DNA from: Macrocybe gigantea
Lineage: Eukaryota; Basidiomycota; Agaricomycetes; Agaricales; Callistosporiaceae
Assembly: GCA_011319805.1 (NCBI GenBank)
Contig: SJRY01000002.1
Location: 1 to 64,000, forward strand
Direction of reading: 5' to 3'
Length of the DNA: 64,000 nt
Shown: in pieces, positions 48,101 to 57,985 of the stretch
Layout: every line of letters begins with the position of its first letter
How positions within the stretch are numbered: position 1 is the stretch's first letter
The notes under the pieces: model-generated
Seen by the model: the letters and a program-made list of their open reading frames with translations, nothing else
Database searches by the model: none
Told to the model about the DNA's origin: nothing
Made by a program: the position numbers and the translations under genes

Positions 48101-49216
48101 CCATTGCTGGAAGACGACGGTTTTAATTGCATCCTATCCATCACGGACCGTCTAGGCAGTGACATACAGTTGGTTCCTACATGGACTGACATAACAGCTG
48201 AGCAACTGGCTGCCCTATTTTTCGATCACTGGTACTGTGAAAATGGCCTACCCCTCGACTTGGTTTGCGACTGTGACAAGCTGTTCGTCAGCAACTTCTG
48301 GAAGGCATTACACAAGATTATGGGTGTTCATATCAACATGTCGACAGCTTTTCACCCTCAGTCCGATGGTGCGAGCGAATGCACAAACAAGATGATAAAC
48401 CAGTCCCTGAGGTTCCACGTCGAATGTAATCAGCGGGGCTGGAAGGCAGCCTTATCCCATGTCCGTTTCATGATCATGAACACAGTCAACGCATCCACGG
48501 GTTTCTCTCCATTTCAGCTTCGGATGGGCCGTTCGCCACACATTTTGCCACCGCTGGTCATCTCTAATGACAGAACACTGGAAGATATCTGTACTCAAGA
48601 TGTCATTCACCGGCTTGAACTTGATGTCAAAGAGGCGCAGGACAATCTGCTACAGGCTAAGACTGACCAATGCATCCAAGCTAATAAATCCCAGTCTGAT
48701 GTTTTTCCTTTTGCTATAGGCGGGCATGTTCTTCTTTCAACACTCAACCGTCAATGGCAATTTCTGAAAGCGGACAAAAAGCGGGTAGCCAAGTTCTTAC
48801 CGCATTTTGATGGCCCATACAAGATCACAGCAGTATCTAAGAAGCACTCTATGGTAATGCTGGACATGCCAAATTCTCCGAACATCTTCCCTGTTTTCCA
48901 TACATCACAAGTCCGTCCCTTCATCGAAAATGACCGCGACCTGTTCCCAGGATGCCAGCTCAAAGAACCCAAGCTGGTGATCATGCCTGATGGTTCCGAA
49001 GAATTTTTGGTTGATCGTATCATGGACGAGTGGCATGCTGGACGCGGTTGGAGATATCTGGTTCGTTGGAAAGGTTATGGGCCGGAAGAAGATCGCTGGA
49101 TGGCTGGTTCGGAGATTGATGAAGTCGAAGCTTTGGATCATTGGCTGGAAGAACACCCTCACCCTACAAACGAGAAGAGACCATCTCATCACAAAATGAA
49201 ATCCTCACGCTGGTAG
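45146..49216 (+). pseudogene. pol of element A: protease, RT, RNase H, integrase, chromodomain (broken)
   Basis: Protease with LDTGAH (the usual motif is DSGA/DTGA). RT with FIIPKA, WVNDYRQLNENT, WSKIDMTNSFFQ, TPFGLYEWVVMPMGLKNAPA and the catalytic box as YLDN, not YLDD. RNase H with TTDASDYQTG and YPVHEKELLAIIWAL. Integrase with a zinc-binding H-H-C-C module (HDVLGHFGF, CADC), catalytic D in DFIGP, D in CDCDKLF and E in SDGASECTNK. C-terminal chromodomain FLVDRIMDEW / YLVRWKGYGPEEDRWM. Stops at 45784 (TAG), 46558, 46891, 47172 and 48005 (all TGA), a frameshift near 47155, and the solo LTR-B at 47294-47612. Stop 49214. Confidence 0.9.
47294..47612 (+). repeat. Solo LTR of family B inside pol of element A
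   Basis: 319 bp, TGTTACAGACATCG to TAGCCTAACA, the reverse complement of the LTR-B sequence at 49546. Flanks are ACGAT (47289-47293) and ATGAT (47613-47617), a 5-bp target duplication with one C-to-T change at a CpG. Removing the LTR and one flank rejoins the pol frame between AADCDT and MIGVVAALAS. Confidence 0.92.
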
Positions 49217-49309
49217 CTTTTCTCCATGGGGTTTTTTAATGCACCTGTGCTCGTCTGGTCTCGACTCCCTCTCCCGGTCCCTGCTCTTTTTTTTTATGGC
49301 CGGGGAGAG

Positions 49310-49545
49310 TGTAAGCCCATCGCTAGGCTTACATCATTATTGTGGTCACATGGCTCAACACGTATGTCATCGGTTCGCAGATGATATATATAGGCAGCTC
49401 GAGGACATACCTACCTTTGACCTTTTCCCCCATCTTCCCTTCTTCATTACATGCATTGCTCATTCTGTACCTTCTCTCACTCTCAACAATCCACACCTTG
49501 GTCTTGTTCACTTCTGGTTTGCTTCCTGAGTGTTTGCGTACAAAC
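49310..49545 (+). repeat. 3' LTR of element A, main part (split by element B)
   Basis: 236 bp from TGTAAGCCC to GTACAAAC. The remaining 16 bp lie at 56071-56086 after one copy of the duplicated CAAAC. Contains TATATATA at 49385-49392. Confidence 0.93.
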
Positions 49546-49864
49546 TGTTAGGCTAGACGAATCTCAGAAGGACTTGGGCAGACTAAGTGCGAGAGTGGTC
49601 TTGAGATGATGGCAAAAGGAATATTAAGCCTAGCACTACTGGTACATCTGGGAGTCCTTATATACACTACAGTACTCGAGCACGGACCATGGGCTGCGCA
49701 ATGCTGTAGACTGCGGATGAGTAAGACTGGAAGGAGATGACTCAGAATGACTAGGGAAGTGGGATGACTTGATGGCTGTGCGCTGCACAGCATGATGGGG
49801 AGATAAGGGATGTGGGAAAGATAAGATAGGAAAATGAATAGTCCTTTGGGCGACGTCTGTAACA
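49546..49864 (-). repeat. 3' LTR of element B
   Basis: 319 bp, TGTTAGGCTAGACG to GTCTGTAACA as read on the plus strand. A short purine-rich tract (GAGAGGGTGA on the minus strand) adjoins it inside the element. Confidence 0.93.
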
Positions 49865-50359
49865 TCACCCTCTCTGTAGATTCGCGTCCTCGCAAAAAAC
49901 CTTAGTCCAGCTGTCCCCACCCAGTATTGGTCTCCCAGGCAGTTGTGGCACGTGGGGCCCATGTATGAATGAGCTCTTCATTGTAGGTGTGGATGTGATG
50001 GAGTGTGGTGGCGAGGAGTTTAAGTCGCTGGTTTTCTGTGCAAAGCATTTCCATTGCCTCGCGAAGCGCGATACGTTCAGCTGCAGTGGGGCCGGTCCCA
50101 TCAGGGGTTCGCCCGGTCCAGAGGTGTGTGCAGACAGTCATAACATAGTGCATATATGCGCCAAGTGTGATGGCGAGGGGGTCCATGTAGTCGCTAGCGT
50201 TGAGAATCCTTGCCAGATTCTCAAGGTTGCTTGGGCAGTTGGGGGTAGGTGCACAGCTGCCCTCGCTGCTGTCAATGCTGATAGGGGCATTGGTGGTCAT
50301 GAAGTGCGATTTTTGGTCTTCTTCCCTCTTGTCGTGATCCTTTTATCCTGGTTCGCAGT

Positions 50360-53300
50360 CTTCTTTAGGAAGTGGTCTAGAGCTTGCTGCACATTCCCCA
50401 GTTCCTTCTCTTTGATCCATGTGTTCTCTTCGTGTCCGTATCCTTTCTATTTGACCAGGAATAGTGTCCCCCTCCCTTATTTCTTCCTTTTTAGGATCTC
50501 TTCTATCTCGTACTCTTCTTCATCATTTATGATTTCAGGGGGTAGTGGTGATGGTCGCTCTTGTATCTTGAAACGGGGTCCTTTGTAAGGCATGAGCAGT
50601 GTTTCATTGAACACGGGGTGTATCAGCTGCCATGATGCTGGGAGTTCCAGGCGATATGCTGAGGCTCCTTTCTTTTCAACCACCTTGAATGGTCCATATC
50701 GGAGTGCCGATAACTTCTTTGATGGTCGATTGACTGTGATATTGGTGGCTTCTAGCCATACTCTATCTCCTTTCTTGTATTCATGGGTGGGTTTTCATCT
50801 CACATCGTAATTGTCTTTGGCTCGTGTTTGTGCATATTGCAGCGCGGCATTTGCTTCCTTTCATATTTGGTTCATTCTTTTGACAAAGTCTTTTGCTGCG
50901 GGGTTATTCCCTTCTGTCATCTGTGGCTCTCCCTTCCAGGAGTGCATTCCATAGTTGAGGTAGAATGGTGTCTCCTTCGTTCCCTGGTGTGCTTTGTCAT
51001 TGTATTGGTACTCTGCGATTGCTATCCATTCTGCCCAATCATCCTGTAAGTTGTTTGTGAAGCTTCTGAGGAAGGCTTCCGTTTCTTGGTGGGATCGCTC
51101 TGCCTGTCCATTTGTCTGTGGGTGATAGGCCGTTGATAGATTTTGCTTTGTTCCGAGTAATTTTAGAAGTGCTGTCATGAATCGTGCTGCGAACTGGGGT
51201 CCTCGATCACTGATGATCTTTCATGGGATTCCATGAAGCTGCCACATGTTGTCTCAGTATAGTCGTGCGAGACCTTCTGCTGTGAGTTCGGTCTTTGTGG
51301 GAACTAGGTGGATCATCTTGGTCAGGCGGTCTGTGACTGCAGCGATGGCATTAAAGCCATTCGAGCTGGGTAGCGGTCCTATGAGATCTACTCCGATATC
51401 TTCCCATGGTTGTTGTGGGACTTCGTGCGGGTGCAGGGGTGTGTGTTTCTTTTGTCGGATGATTTTGTTTTGCTGACATGTTTCGCATCCATTGACATAC
51501 TTCTTGATGTCTGTTAGCATTGATGGCCACCAATAGGTGCGGCTTATGAGCTCGTGCATGCGGTATTGCCCTGGGTGTCCTCTGATGGGTGTGTCGTGGT
51601 GTTCAAACATGATATTTTCCTTCAGTTTGTTGTCTGGAGGAACATAGATTTTTCCTCCTACGTATACGATGTGGTCGTCTTCTGTGAACCAGTGTGGTTT
51701 TTCCTTCAGTCCTGTTGTTACGATTGTCTCCCTTCGTGTGCATTGTCGAATTTGTTCTATCCTTGAGGATTCGATCATCGTGATTCCTCTTGTTTGTATT
51801 GTTTCATTATTTTCTGCTTCTTCTTTCCGTGGGTGTTCATCCTCGAACATCATAAATTCGAAGTCTTGTTCATTATTCTCTTCCAGATGTCGAATGAATG
51901 CTGCTTCTTTGATCATTTGTATGTCGTCCTTCTCTGCTAGGTTTTCTTCATATCCTGCCATTCGTGACAGGACATCCGCTTTTCCATTTGCCTTTCCTGG
52001 TACGTGTCGTAGTTCGTAGTCGTATTCCTGTAATTTCAGGTACCAGCCAATCTGTCTCGAATTGAGTCGCTGCGGCTTCCGGAAGTATGATAGGTTTTTG
52101 TGATTCGTCAATATTTCGAACTTCTCTCGAGCTTCGAGGAGGTATTGTCTCCATGTCTTTAGTGCAACCATTATCGCAAGAAGTTCCTTGTCGTAGATTT
52201 CATAGTTTTGTTCCGCTGGAGTCATGCATCTCGAAATGAATGCGATTGGATGCCATAGTCCTTTCTGCTGTTGTGATAGTACCGCTCCAATGGCATATCC
52301 TGAGGCATCTGTTTCGACTCAGAATTTTCCTTCTGTCTGTGGTAGTGCTAGAATGGGTGCTGAGGTTATATGTCAGATCAGTTCTTTGAAAGTGCCTTGT
52401 TGCTTGTCTGTCCACTGGAATGTTTTGTTTCCAGTCAACTCTGTCAGGGGTTTAGCAACCTTTGCATATCCCTTGATGAATCGTCGGTAAAAGTTCGTGA
52501 ATCCCAAGAACTTTTGTAGTTCTTTCTTCGTCTTTGGGGTTGGCCAGGATTGTACGGCTGTGATCTTTTCTGGTTCCATTTCTACCTTCCCTTCTCCTAC
52601 GATGTATCCTAGTACTGGGACTTTTGATGATTCCCAGACGCATTTCGGTCCTTTAATGAACAGGTCGTTCTTGTTCAGTATTTCCATGACTTCTATGGTG
52701 TTCTTTTGGAGTTCCTCTCGTGTTCATCCGATGATTATGATGTCATCCATATAGATTATGCACACTCTTCTTCGTATTTGGTCTTGGAAGAGGCTCGCCA
52801 TCATTTGGCTAAAAGTGCCTGGTGCATTGCACTGCCCAAAATACATGACTGTCGGTTCGAAGAGTCCTCTTGCTGTTAGGAAGGCTGCCTTCCATTCGTC
52901 CCCTTTCCGGATGCACACGTTATTGTATCCCCAGATGATGTCGATCTTGCTAAAGTACTTTGCTCCTTGTAATATGTCAAGGAGCTCGCTGATGCGTGGT
53001 AGTAGGAACTTGTCTTTGACCATATATTTGTTTATCTCCCGGTAGTCTTGGATGAGTCGTTTGCTTCCATCCTTCTTATTGCGAAAGAAGCAGGGTGCTG
53101 CGTAAGGTGATTTCGATGGGCGTATTTTTCCTGTTCGTAATCCTTCCTCGACGAAGGCATCTAGTTCCTCTAGTTCTTTCTGTGTCATCGGATAAACCTT
53201 GCTCGGTATCGTTTTGGGTGCATCCTTCGTTAAGTTTATTTCATGGTCCCATTCTTTGTGGTCTGGTAAGCGATCAAAGTTCTTCTCCTTGAAGAGGTGT

Positions 53301-53790
53301 TTGAATCTGATCAGATATGGGGGTATCTGGGTTCCTGTCTTGTTGCTGGCTGTGGTTTTCGCTGATTCAGCCACCTTCTGTATCTTAATCGTCTGGTGGT
53401 TTATTTTGCACATTTTAGGGCATCTGTCGAAGACAACTTCTCCTGTCCTCCATTTGATTGTTGGGTTGTGGTAGACAAGCCAGTCATGTCCTAGTAGCAT
53501 ATCAGTTTTTCCAATGTCGAGTACAATGGCTTCCATGTGCTCCTTGTGTCCTTTAATGTCGATGTGGACCTCCACTACTCGGTCTGCTGTTTTCTGGCAG
53601 TTGGGTGATCCGTCTGCATTTATGATGGGAATCTTCTTGATTCGTCGTGTCTTCAGTCCTGTTCTTGCTACTATCACGGTGTTGATGCAGGTCCTATCCG
53701 CTCCACTATCGACTTCCAGTGTTATCGTTGTGATTCCTTTTCGCGTTCGTATTCTTGCTGGTACTGCGAGTTCTTTCCTCTTTGGTGGTT
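50360..53790 (-). pseudogene. pol of element B: protease, RT, RNase H, integrase, chromodomain (broken)
   Basis: Read on the minus strand: protease LEVDSGADRTCIN; a second protease-side motif MLLGHDWL; RT with PYAAPCFFRNKKDGSKRL, DYREINKYMV, FSKIDIIWGYNN and an intact YMDD box; RNase H (VETDASGYAIGAVL, YDKELLAIMVALKTW); integrase zinc module (HHDTPIRGHPG, CETCQQNK), D in VDLIGPLP, D in IISDRGPQF, E in NGQAERSHQE; chromodomain EYEIEEIL / VKWKGYGHEENTW (with W changed to stop). In-frame stops on the minus strand at plus coordinates 52724, 52373, 52319, 51254, 51221, 50861 and 50795 are all TGA, each in a place where the family usually has Arg; two more near the chromodomain are TAA and TAG. Confidence 0.92.
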
Positions 53791-53829
53791 TGTCCCCTTG
53801 GATGGTTTTCCTTGGTGCTTCAGATCACT

Positions 53830-55589
53830 TGGCGGGAATGGTGTATTTCAGAGTATGGGATGATCTACATCCGGTATTGAAGCAAGTCTGTTCCAGTTGT
53901 ATGGGTCGTGATTTAGCACCTCTTAGTCGGACCCTTCGGCAAAACCCTCTTTATCAGAGCTTTCTTCATCCTTGTCTTCTTCGTCCTCTCCTTCTTCTTC
54001 TTTCACTTCTCTGACCCGGGATTTTCCTTTCTTCTTCTTCTTGCAGTTCCGTGCATAGTGTCCCTTTAAGCCACAATTGAAACATGTGACATTTGCTGCT
54101 CCTTTTCGTGGTTCTGGGCAGTTTCATGAGAGGTGTCCTGGTTTATTGCAGTTGAAGCAGTTGTTGCTTCATACTTTATTGACTTCCATGGCCTGTCCTG
54201 CTCCTCAGCTTGGATTTCTGGTCTTGCGCTGATTGCTTGTGAATTCTCCTCTCATCACATTTCTGTGTTCATCGATGTTTCGTCCAATCGCTCGGACTGT
54301 CTTGATATATTCATCTCCATCTGTTGGAAGTGTGGAGATCGAGTGTACAGCTTCTGCTGTCCTTCGGTTTAAGCTCTTCTCGAGTAGGAAACGAGGGGCT
54401 GTTCCTGTCATTCCTGCTTTCCCTGCGAGGTCTACGAATTCATCCAGAAATTCGTCAATAGGTCGGTTTCCCTGTCTGATATTGAATAGTTTGCTTCCTG
54501 CTTGTGATGGCAACATGACGTTGCTGAATCGTGTCTCTATCTCGGTTATGAAGTCGGCCCATGTGCTTTGGTTGGTAGTGGTGTTGATCTTCTTTGACGC
54601 CTAGTGGGCTCCGGGTCCGTCGGTCATTCTAGACAGGACCGCTCCGATCTTCTGTGTGTCCGTGAGGTCCCCATGTGTGGTTATGTAGAGTTTCATCTTC
54701 CTCCACTAAATATCGAAGGACGTTTGATCTCCTGTAAAGGATTTCGGGTCGGCGATGATTCCCTTGTATTCTGTCGTCATCCTTTGGGGGTTTCTTCGTC
54801 GTTCTCTTGGTCTTGGCTTTCCTGTTTCTGGATCTGTTGTTCTTGGGTCTGCTGTGCTTGTACTTGGGCTTGCTGTTCTTGGAGCTGTTTCTGTCTTCAC
54901 TCCTCTCTCTGTTCTTTCTAGTAGTCTAGGTTGACTCCTGCGATTCTACAAGCTTGTTCAAAATCGGCCCACTCTGCGGCGGTCAGTCCATTTGTCTTTG
55001 GTAATCCTTTTCGCTCCCTCCACCAATAATATTCATCCCAGTCACTGTTGCTTACTTTTGCCACGGTGGTGCGATTCTTTCCTTATGCATTGCTTCGGCG
55101 GATTGGTCCTCTGAAGGGGTTCGGCGGTTTCGTTCCTGTGTGTCCTTGACTCTGGTGTCGTTCTCGTTGGTTCTGTCATATGCTCTGTGCGTCGTGCCCT
55201 TTCTGTATCAGTATGTCTTCCTCCTGTGTTCGGCGATTATAGTTCTCGATCTGTTGTCGCCTAAAGTCTCAGGCTTGTATTTGTTCTTCTCTTGTTTTCT
55301 TGCGGATGAGTTCGTCCTCTTCTTCGGCAAGAAGATTCTGGTCTGACCACAGCTCTTCTGGGCTTATCCCGTATTCTCCTTCTAGGAAGAGTTCTGCAAT
55401 GAGTTGTGCTGCTCCCTCGCTGAGGATCTCAGTGGGCTCGTCTGTGGTGGTGAAGGCAAACTCTCTCAGAAATGCCTGCTCTTCGTTGTCACTACTTGGT
55501 GTAGGCGTGCGCTCTCTCTTTCGTTTGTTTGGATTGCTAGTGTCTCTGCGGGTGGCGTGGACTGTCTCTGCGAATGGCGTGGACTGCAA
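53830..55589 (-). pseudogene. gag of element B (broken)
   Basis: Minus-strand gag remnant. The N-terminal part at 55589-55269 is acidic (PTPSSDNEEQAFLREFAF). The middle capsid-like part includes SKLFNIRQGNRPIDEFLDEF. The end has two zinc knuckles, CFNCNKPGHLS(stop)NC and CFNCGLKGHYARNC, around 54045-54170; the stop in the first knuckle is TGA where Arg is expected. An acidic tail follows (EEGEDEEDKDEESSD). Several other stops and shifts occur. Confidence 0.8.
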
Positions 55590-55745
55590 TGTCTGGTCTA
55601 CTTCTCTGAGCCAAGTGCTCTCATCGCTCGTGCTAGTGCTCGCTGGGTCGGCGACTGCTTGTCATCAAATGTTGATCAAGTCTTTGATAAAGCGTGACGT
55701 GGTGTGTGTGTGAGTCTGAGCGAGTCTTGACGAGGCTTAATATCT

Positions 55746-56065
55746 TGTTAGGCTAGACGAATCTCAGAAGGACTTGGGCAGACTAAGTGCGAGAGTGGTC
55801 TTGAGATGATGGCAAAAGGAATATTAAGCCTAGCACTACTGGTACATCTGGGAGTCCTTATATACACTACAGTACTCGAGCATGGACCATGGGCTGCGCA
55901 ATGCTGTGGACTGCAGATGAGTAAGACTGGAAGGAGATGACTCAGAATGACTAGGGAAGTGGGATGACTCGATGGCTGCGCGCTGCACAGCATGACGGGG
56001 GAGATAAGGGATGTGGGAAAGATAAGATAGGAAAATGAATAGTCCTTTGGGCGACGTCTGTAACA
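55746..56065 (-). repeat. 5' LTR of element B
   Basis: 320 bp. In coding orientation it starts TGTTACAGACGTCG and carries TATATAAGG, a probable TATA box. Followed outside by the duplicated CAAAC and the last 16 bp of LTR A. Confidence 0.93.
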
Positions 56066-56070
56066 CAAAC

Positions 56071-56086
56071 AGGTGTATGCTTTCCA
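56071..56086 (+). repeat. Last 16 bp of the 3' LTR of element A
   Basis: AGGTGTATGCTTTCCA completes the LTR interrupted at 49545. It is followed by CCCAG, the right flank of element A. Confidence 0.93.
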
Positions 56087-56219
56087 CCCAGCTGTCAATG
56101 CACCCTCAGTCCCTGGTCCAGCTCACCATTCCCTTGGGTCCCCCTTGCCTTCTTTAATCAGAGTTCATGGTTGGATGTGCCTTGCACAGCAACTGAAGCC
56201 AAAGGATAAACTTCACTAA

Positions 56220-57111
56220 ACAAAGGAGAAATGACAATGAAGTCAGTCACACATGGGTACCACAGTTTCTCAATCACCATCATGATGAGCTGCAAACTCA
56301 TTGGTTACATCCCTTGGGTGCCGAAAGGGCCAAGGCACTTAATCCTGAAGCTGTCAAGAGTTGGTTCAACCTGATAGAGGAGATGGTCATGGAAAAGGGG
56401 ATCAAGCCAGAGAACATTTATGCAATGGACAAAAGTGGCTTCACTCTGGGAGATCAAGGTGTCAAGCATGTCATTGGACATAGGGGTGCTAAGATTCAGC
56501 ACCAGGTCAGTAGCACAAACTGCAAAAACATAACAGCACTGGTCACAATCTGTGCAGATGGATCTAGCCTCTGACCAACAGTGATATTCAAGGGCAAGAA
56601 TTTCCTGAAAAAGTGGGGGAGGACAACATTGCAAATGCCTCATGAGTCATGAGTTTATTCAAAAGAAAAAAATGACTCACTTTTGGATAGGCTTTGTGTT
56701 TGTGAAAATGGATGGACTGATGGTGGCCTAGCTCTTCTATGGATACAAAAAGACTTTGATCTGTTGACACGAGACAAAGCAGCTGGGGAGACTTGGGTTC
56801 TCTTCATGGATGGCCATAGCTCACACTACACAGCTGAACTGTTAGAGTACTGCCTCGCAAACAAGATAGAGGTACTTGCCTATCCTCCTCACTGCACACA
56901 TGCACTCCAGGGCCTTGATGTTGTCTGCTTTGCACAGATGAAGGAGTATTGGAAAGAGGCAGTTCAATCACATGAAAACTCAATGGGGCGAGGTGTGGAA
57001 AAGGGAGACTTTTGCCATGTCTTTGGCAAGGCCTTCCTGCAGGCCTTCCAACCAGACCTCGTGAAAGCTGCTTTCGAGGCGACGGGATCCACCCTTTCAA
57101 TCACGATGTAA
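56220..57111 (+). pseudogene. pogo/Tc1-mariner-type DDE transposase remnant
   Basis: DDE_1-type transposase of the pogo group, 5'-truncated and broken. Order: HTWVPQFLNHHHDELQTHW (end of the DNA-binding part), AERAKALNPEAVKSWF, catalytic D in YAMDKSGFTLG, TVIFKGKNF, second D in VLFMDGHSSHYT, third D in HALQGLDVVCF, then QAFQPDLVKAAFEATG and a stop at 57109. Stops at 56572 and 56648 and a small shift after 56640 interrupt it. The helix-turn-helix part upstream is missing or unrecognisable; element A inserted just to its left, so the left half could have been moved away by the LTR-mediated inversion. No terminal inverted repeats were identified. Confidence 0.8.
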
Positions 57112-57985
57112 TCTTGGCAGATCAGATGACATCTGTTAACCTGAATCATGAGAGTGGGGATGCATTGGGCTGATACATCAACTCTGCTCTGGATGGGGAT
57201 TGACAATTTCTACCTTGGTGAAAGAGGACATTTCATTGTCAAGACACACAATAGATGCACCAATGTAATGGTCGATTTGAATCTCTATTGACGGTCATGT
57301 CGTGGGGTGTGTTGACGACGGCATACGAAGGTTTCCAGAGAATCAATAAGAATGGGAGGACAGTTTGGCTGACTAAAATTAATTTGTAAGCTGAGTAAGC
57401 CATTCCCACGAGGACTGCAGGTCCGAGTCCGCCTGCGAGGACTGCAGGTCCGAGCCCCATGACTATTTTGGCAGCATTGGTCAGCAGTGCCTGTGAGGAC
57501 CGCAGGTCCGAGCCCCGAGAGCCCATCAATTCAGGCCCTGAAAAAAAGCTGTCAACGAAAATTTGGCCCCCTCTTCTTTTTCCCCTTCTACCATCACCTT
57601 CAGCTTTTCTCCAGTTGGTTTGCTCTTCAGTCCACAACTCTGCAGGAGACCAAGGTGAAGCCCAGTGAAGTCCTACCTCCCTGGCTTCTCTTTTTTCAAC
57701 AAAAAGAGTATTTGCCAGTTGTCTATTGACCCTTTTTTGGGTCGGACCTCTCTCTGGGCACAGTGTGTAGGGAGATTGGGCTGGCGGGTCTACAGTTGCC
57801 TCCCCTTCCTTTTTGGAAGTCACTCCACTATCAACTACCACTGTTAGCACTGATTTCCCTGTTTGGGTATGAGGATTTGGGTTGCATATACTCTGCAGTA
57901 GAAAACGCTTCATAGCTGCCTTGATTTTGGTTTTTTTTTTTTTTTTGAGAAGGCCTGATGTATGTTGAAGATTCTTTTTCTCACC
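57112..57985. other. Region between the pogo remnant and the Helitron, with short repeats
   Basis: No gene supported. An open minus-strand frame of 224 codons (57239-57913) has no recognisable domain and crosses the repeats. Contains three copies of a motif around GGACTGCAGGTCCGAG and a long T-run at 57932-57947. The Helitron 5' end may lie here. Confidence 0.4.
57410..57517. repeat. Three copies of a GGACNGCAGGTCCGAG motif
   Basis: Copies at about 57413, 57437 and 57496 (GAGGACTGCAGGTCCGAG twice, GAGGACCGCAGGTCCGAG once). The core is nearly palindromic. Spacing is irregular (24 and 59 bp). Purpose unknown. Confidence 0.6.

Larger units (their letters stand above)
43384..49545 (+). mobile_element. 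Ty3-type chromovirus A (interrupted and inactive)
   Basis: LTR retrotransposon of the Metaviridae type with gag, protease, RT, RNase H, integrase and chromodomain in that order. The 5' LTR is 43384-43610; the 3' LTR is 49310-49545, continued at 56071-56086 after element B. A purine-rich tract (GGCCGGGGAGAG) precedes the 3' LTR. A solo LTR of family B interrupts pol at 47294-47612. Many stops and several frameshifts mean it cannot be autonomous. Left flank GTCTG, right flank CCCAG (56087-56091). Confidence 0.92.
49546..56065 (-). mobile_element. Full-length Ty3-type chromovirus B nested in the LTR of A
   Basis: 6,520 bp with LTRs 49546-49864 and 55746-56065 that differ at about six positions and one indel (about 98% identical), so it is younger than A. 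Target duplication CAAAC at 49541-49545 and 56066-56070 is perfect. LTR ends are TGTTA...TAACA. Coding is on the minus strand: gag, protease, RT, RNase H, integrase, chromodomain. All coding parts are present but carry at least ten stops. Confidence 0.95.

Noticed and set aside
43625..55600. TGA as a recoded sense codon in the retroelements
   Set aside because: Host genes in the window end normally at TGA, and the elements also carry frameshifts and a mutated RT box, so decay explains it better.
43384..56086. A perfect target-site duplication directly flanking element A
   Set aside because: Flanks are GTCTG and CCCAG, which do not match; the mismatch led to the inversion model.
57239..57913. 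224-codon minus-strand frame as a gene
   Set aside because: Low-complexity sequence, crosses the short repeats, no domain and no splice-linked neighbours.
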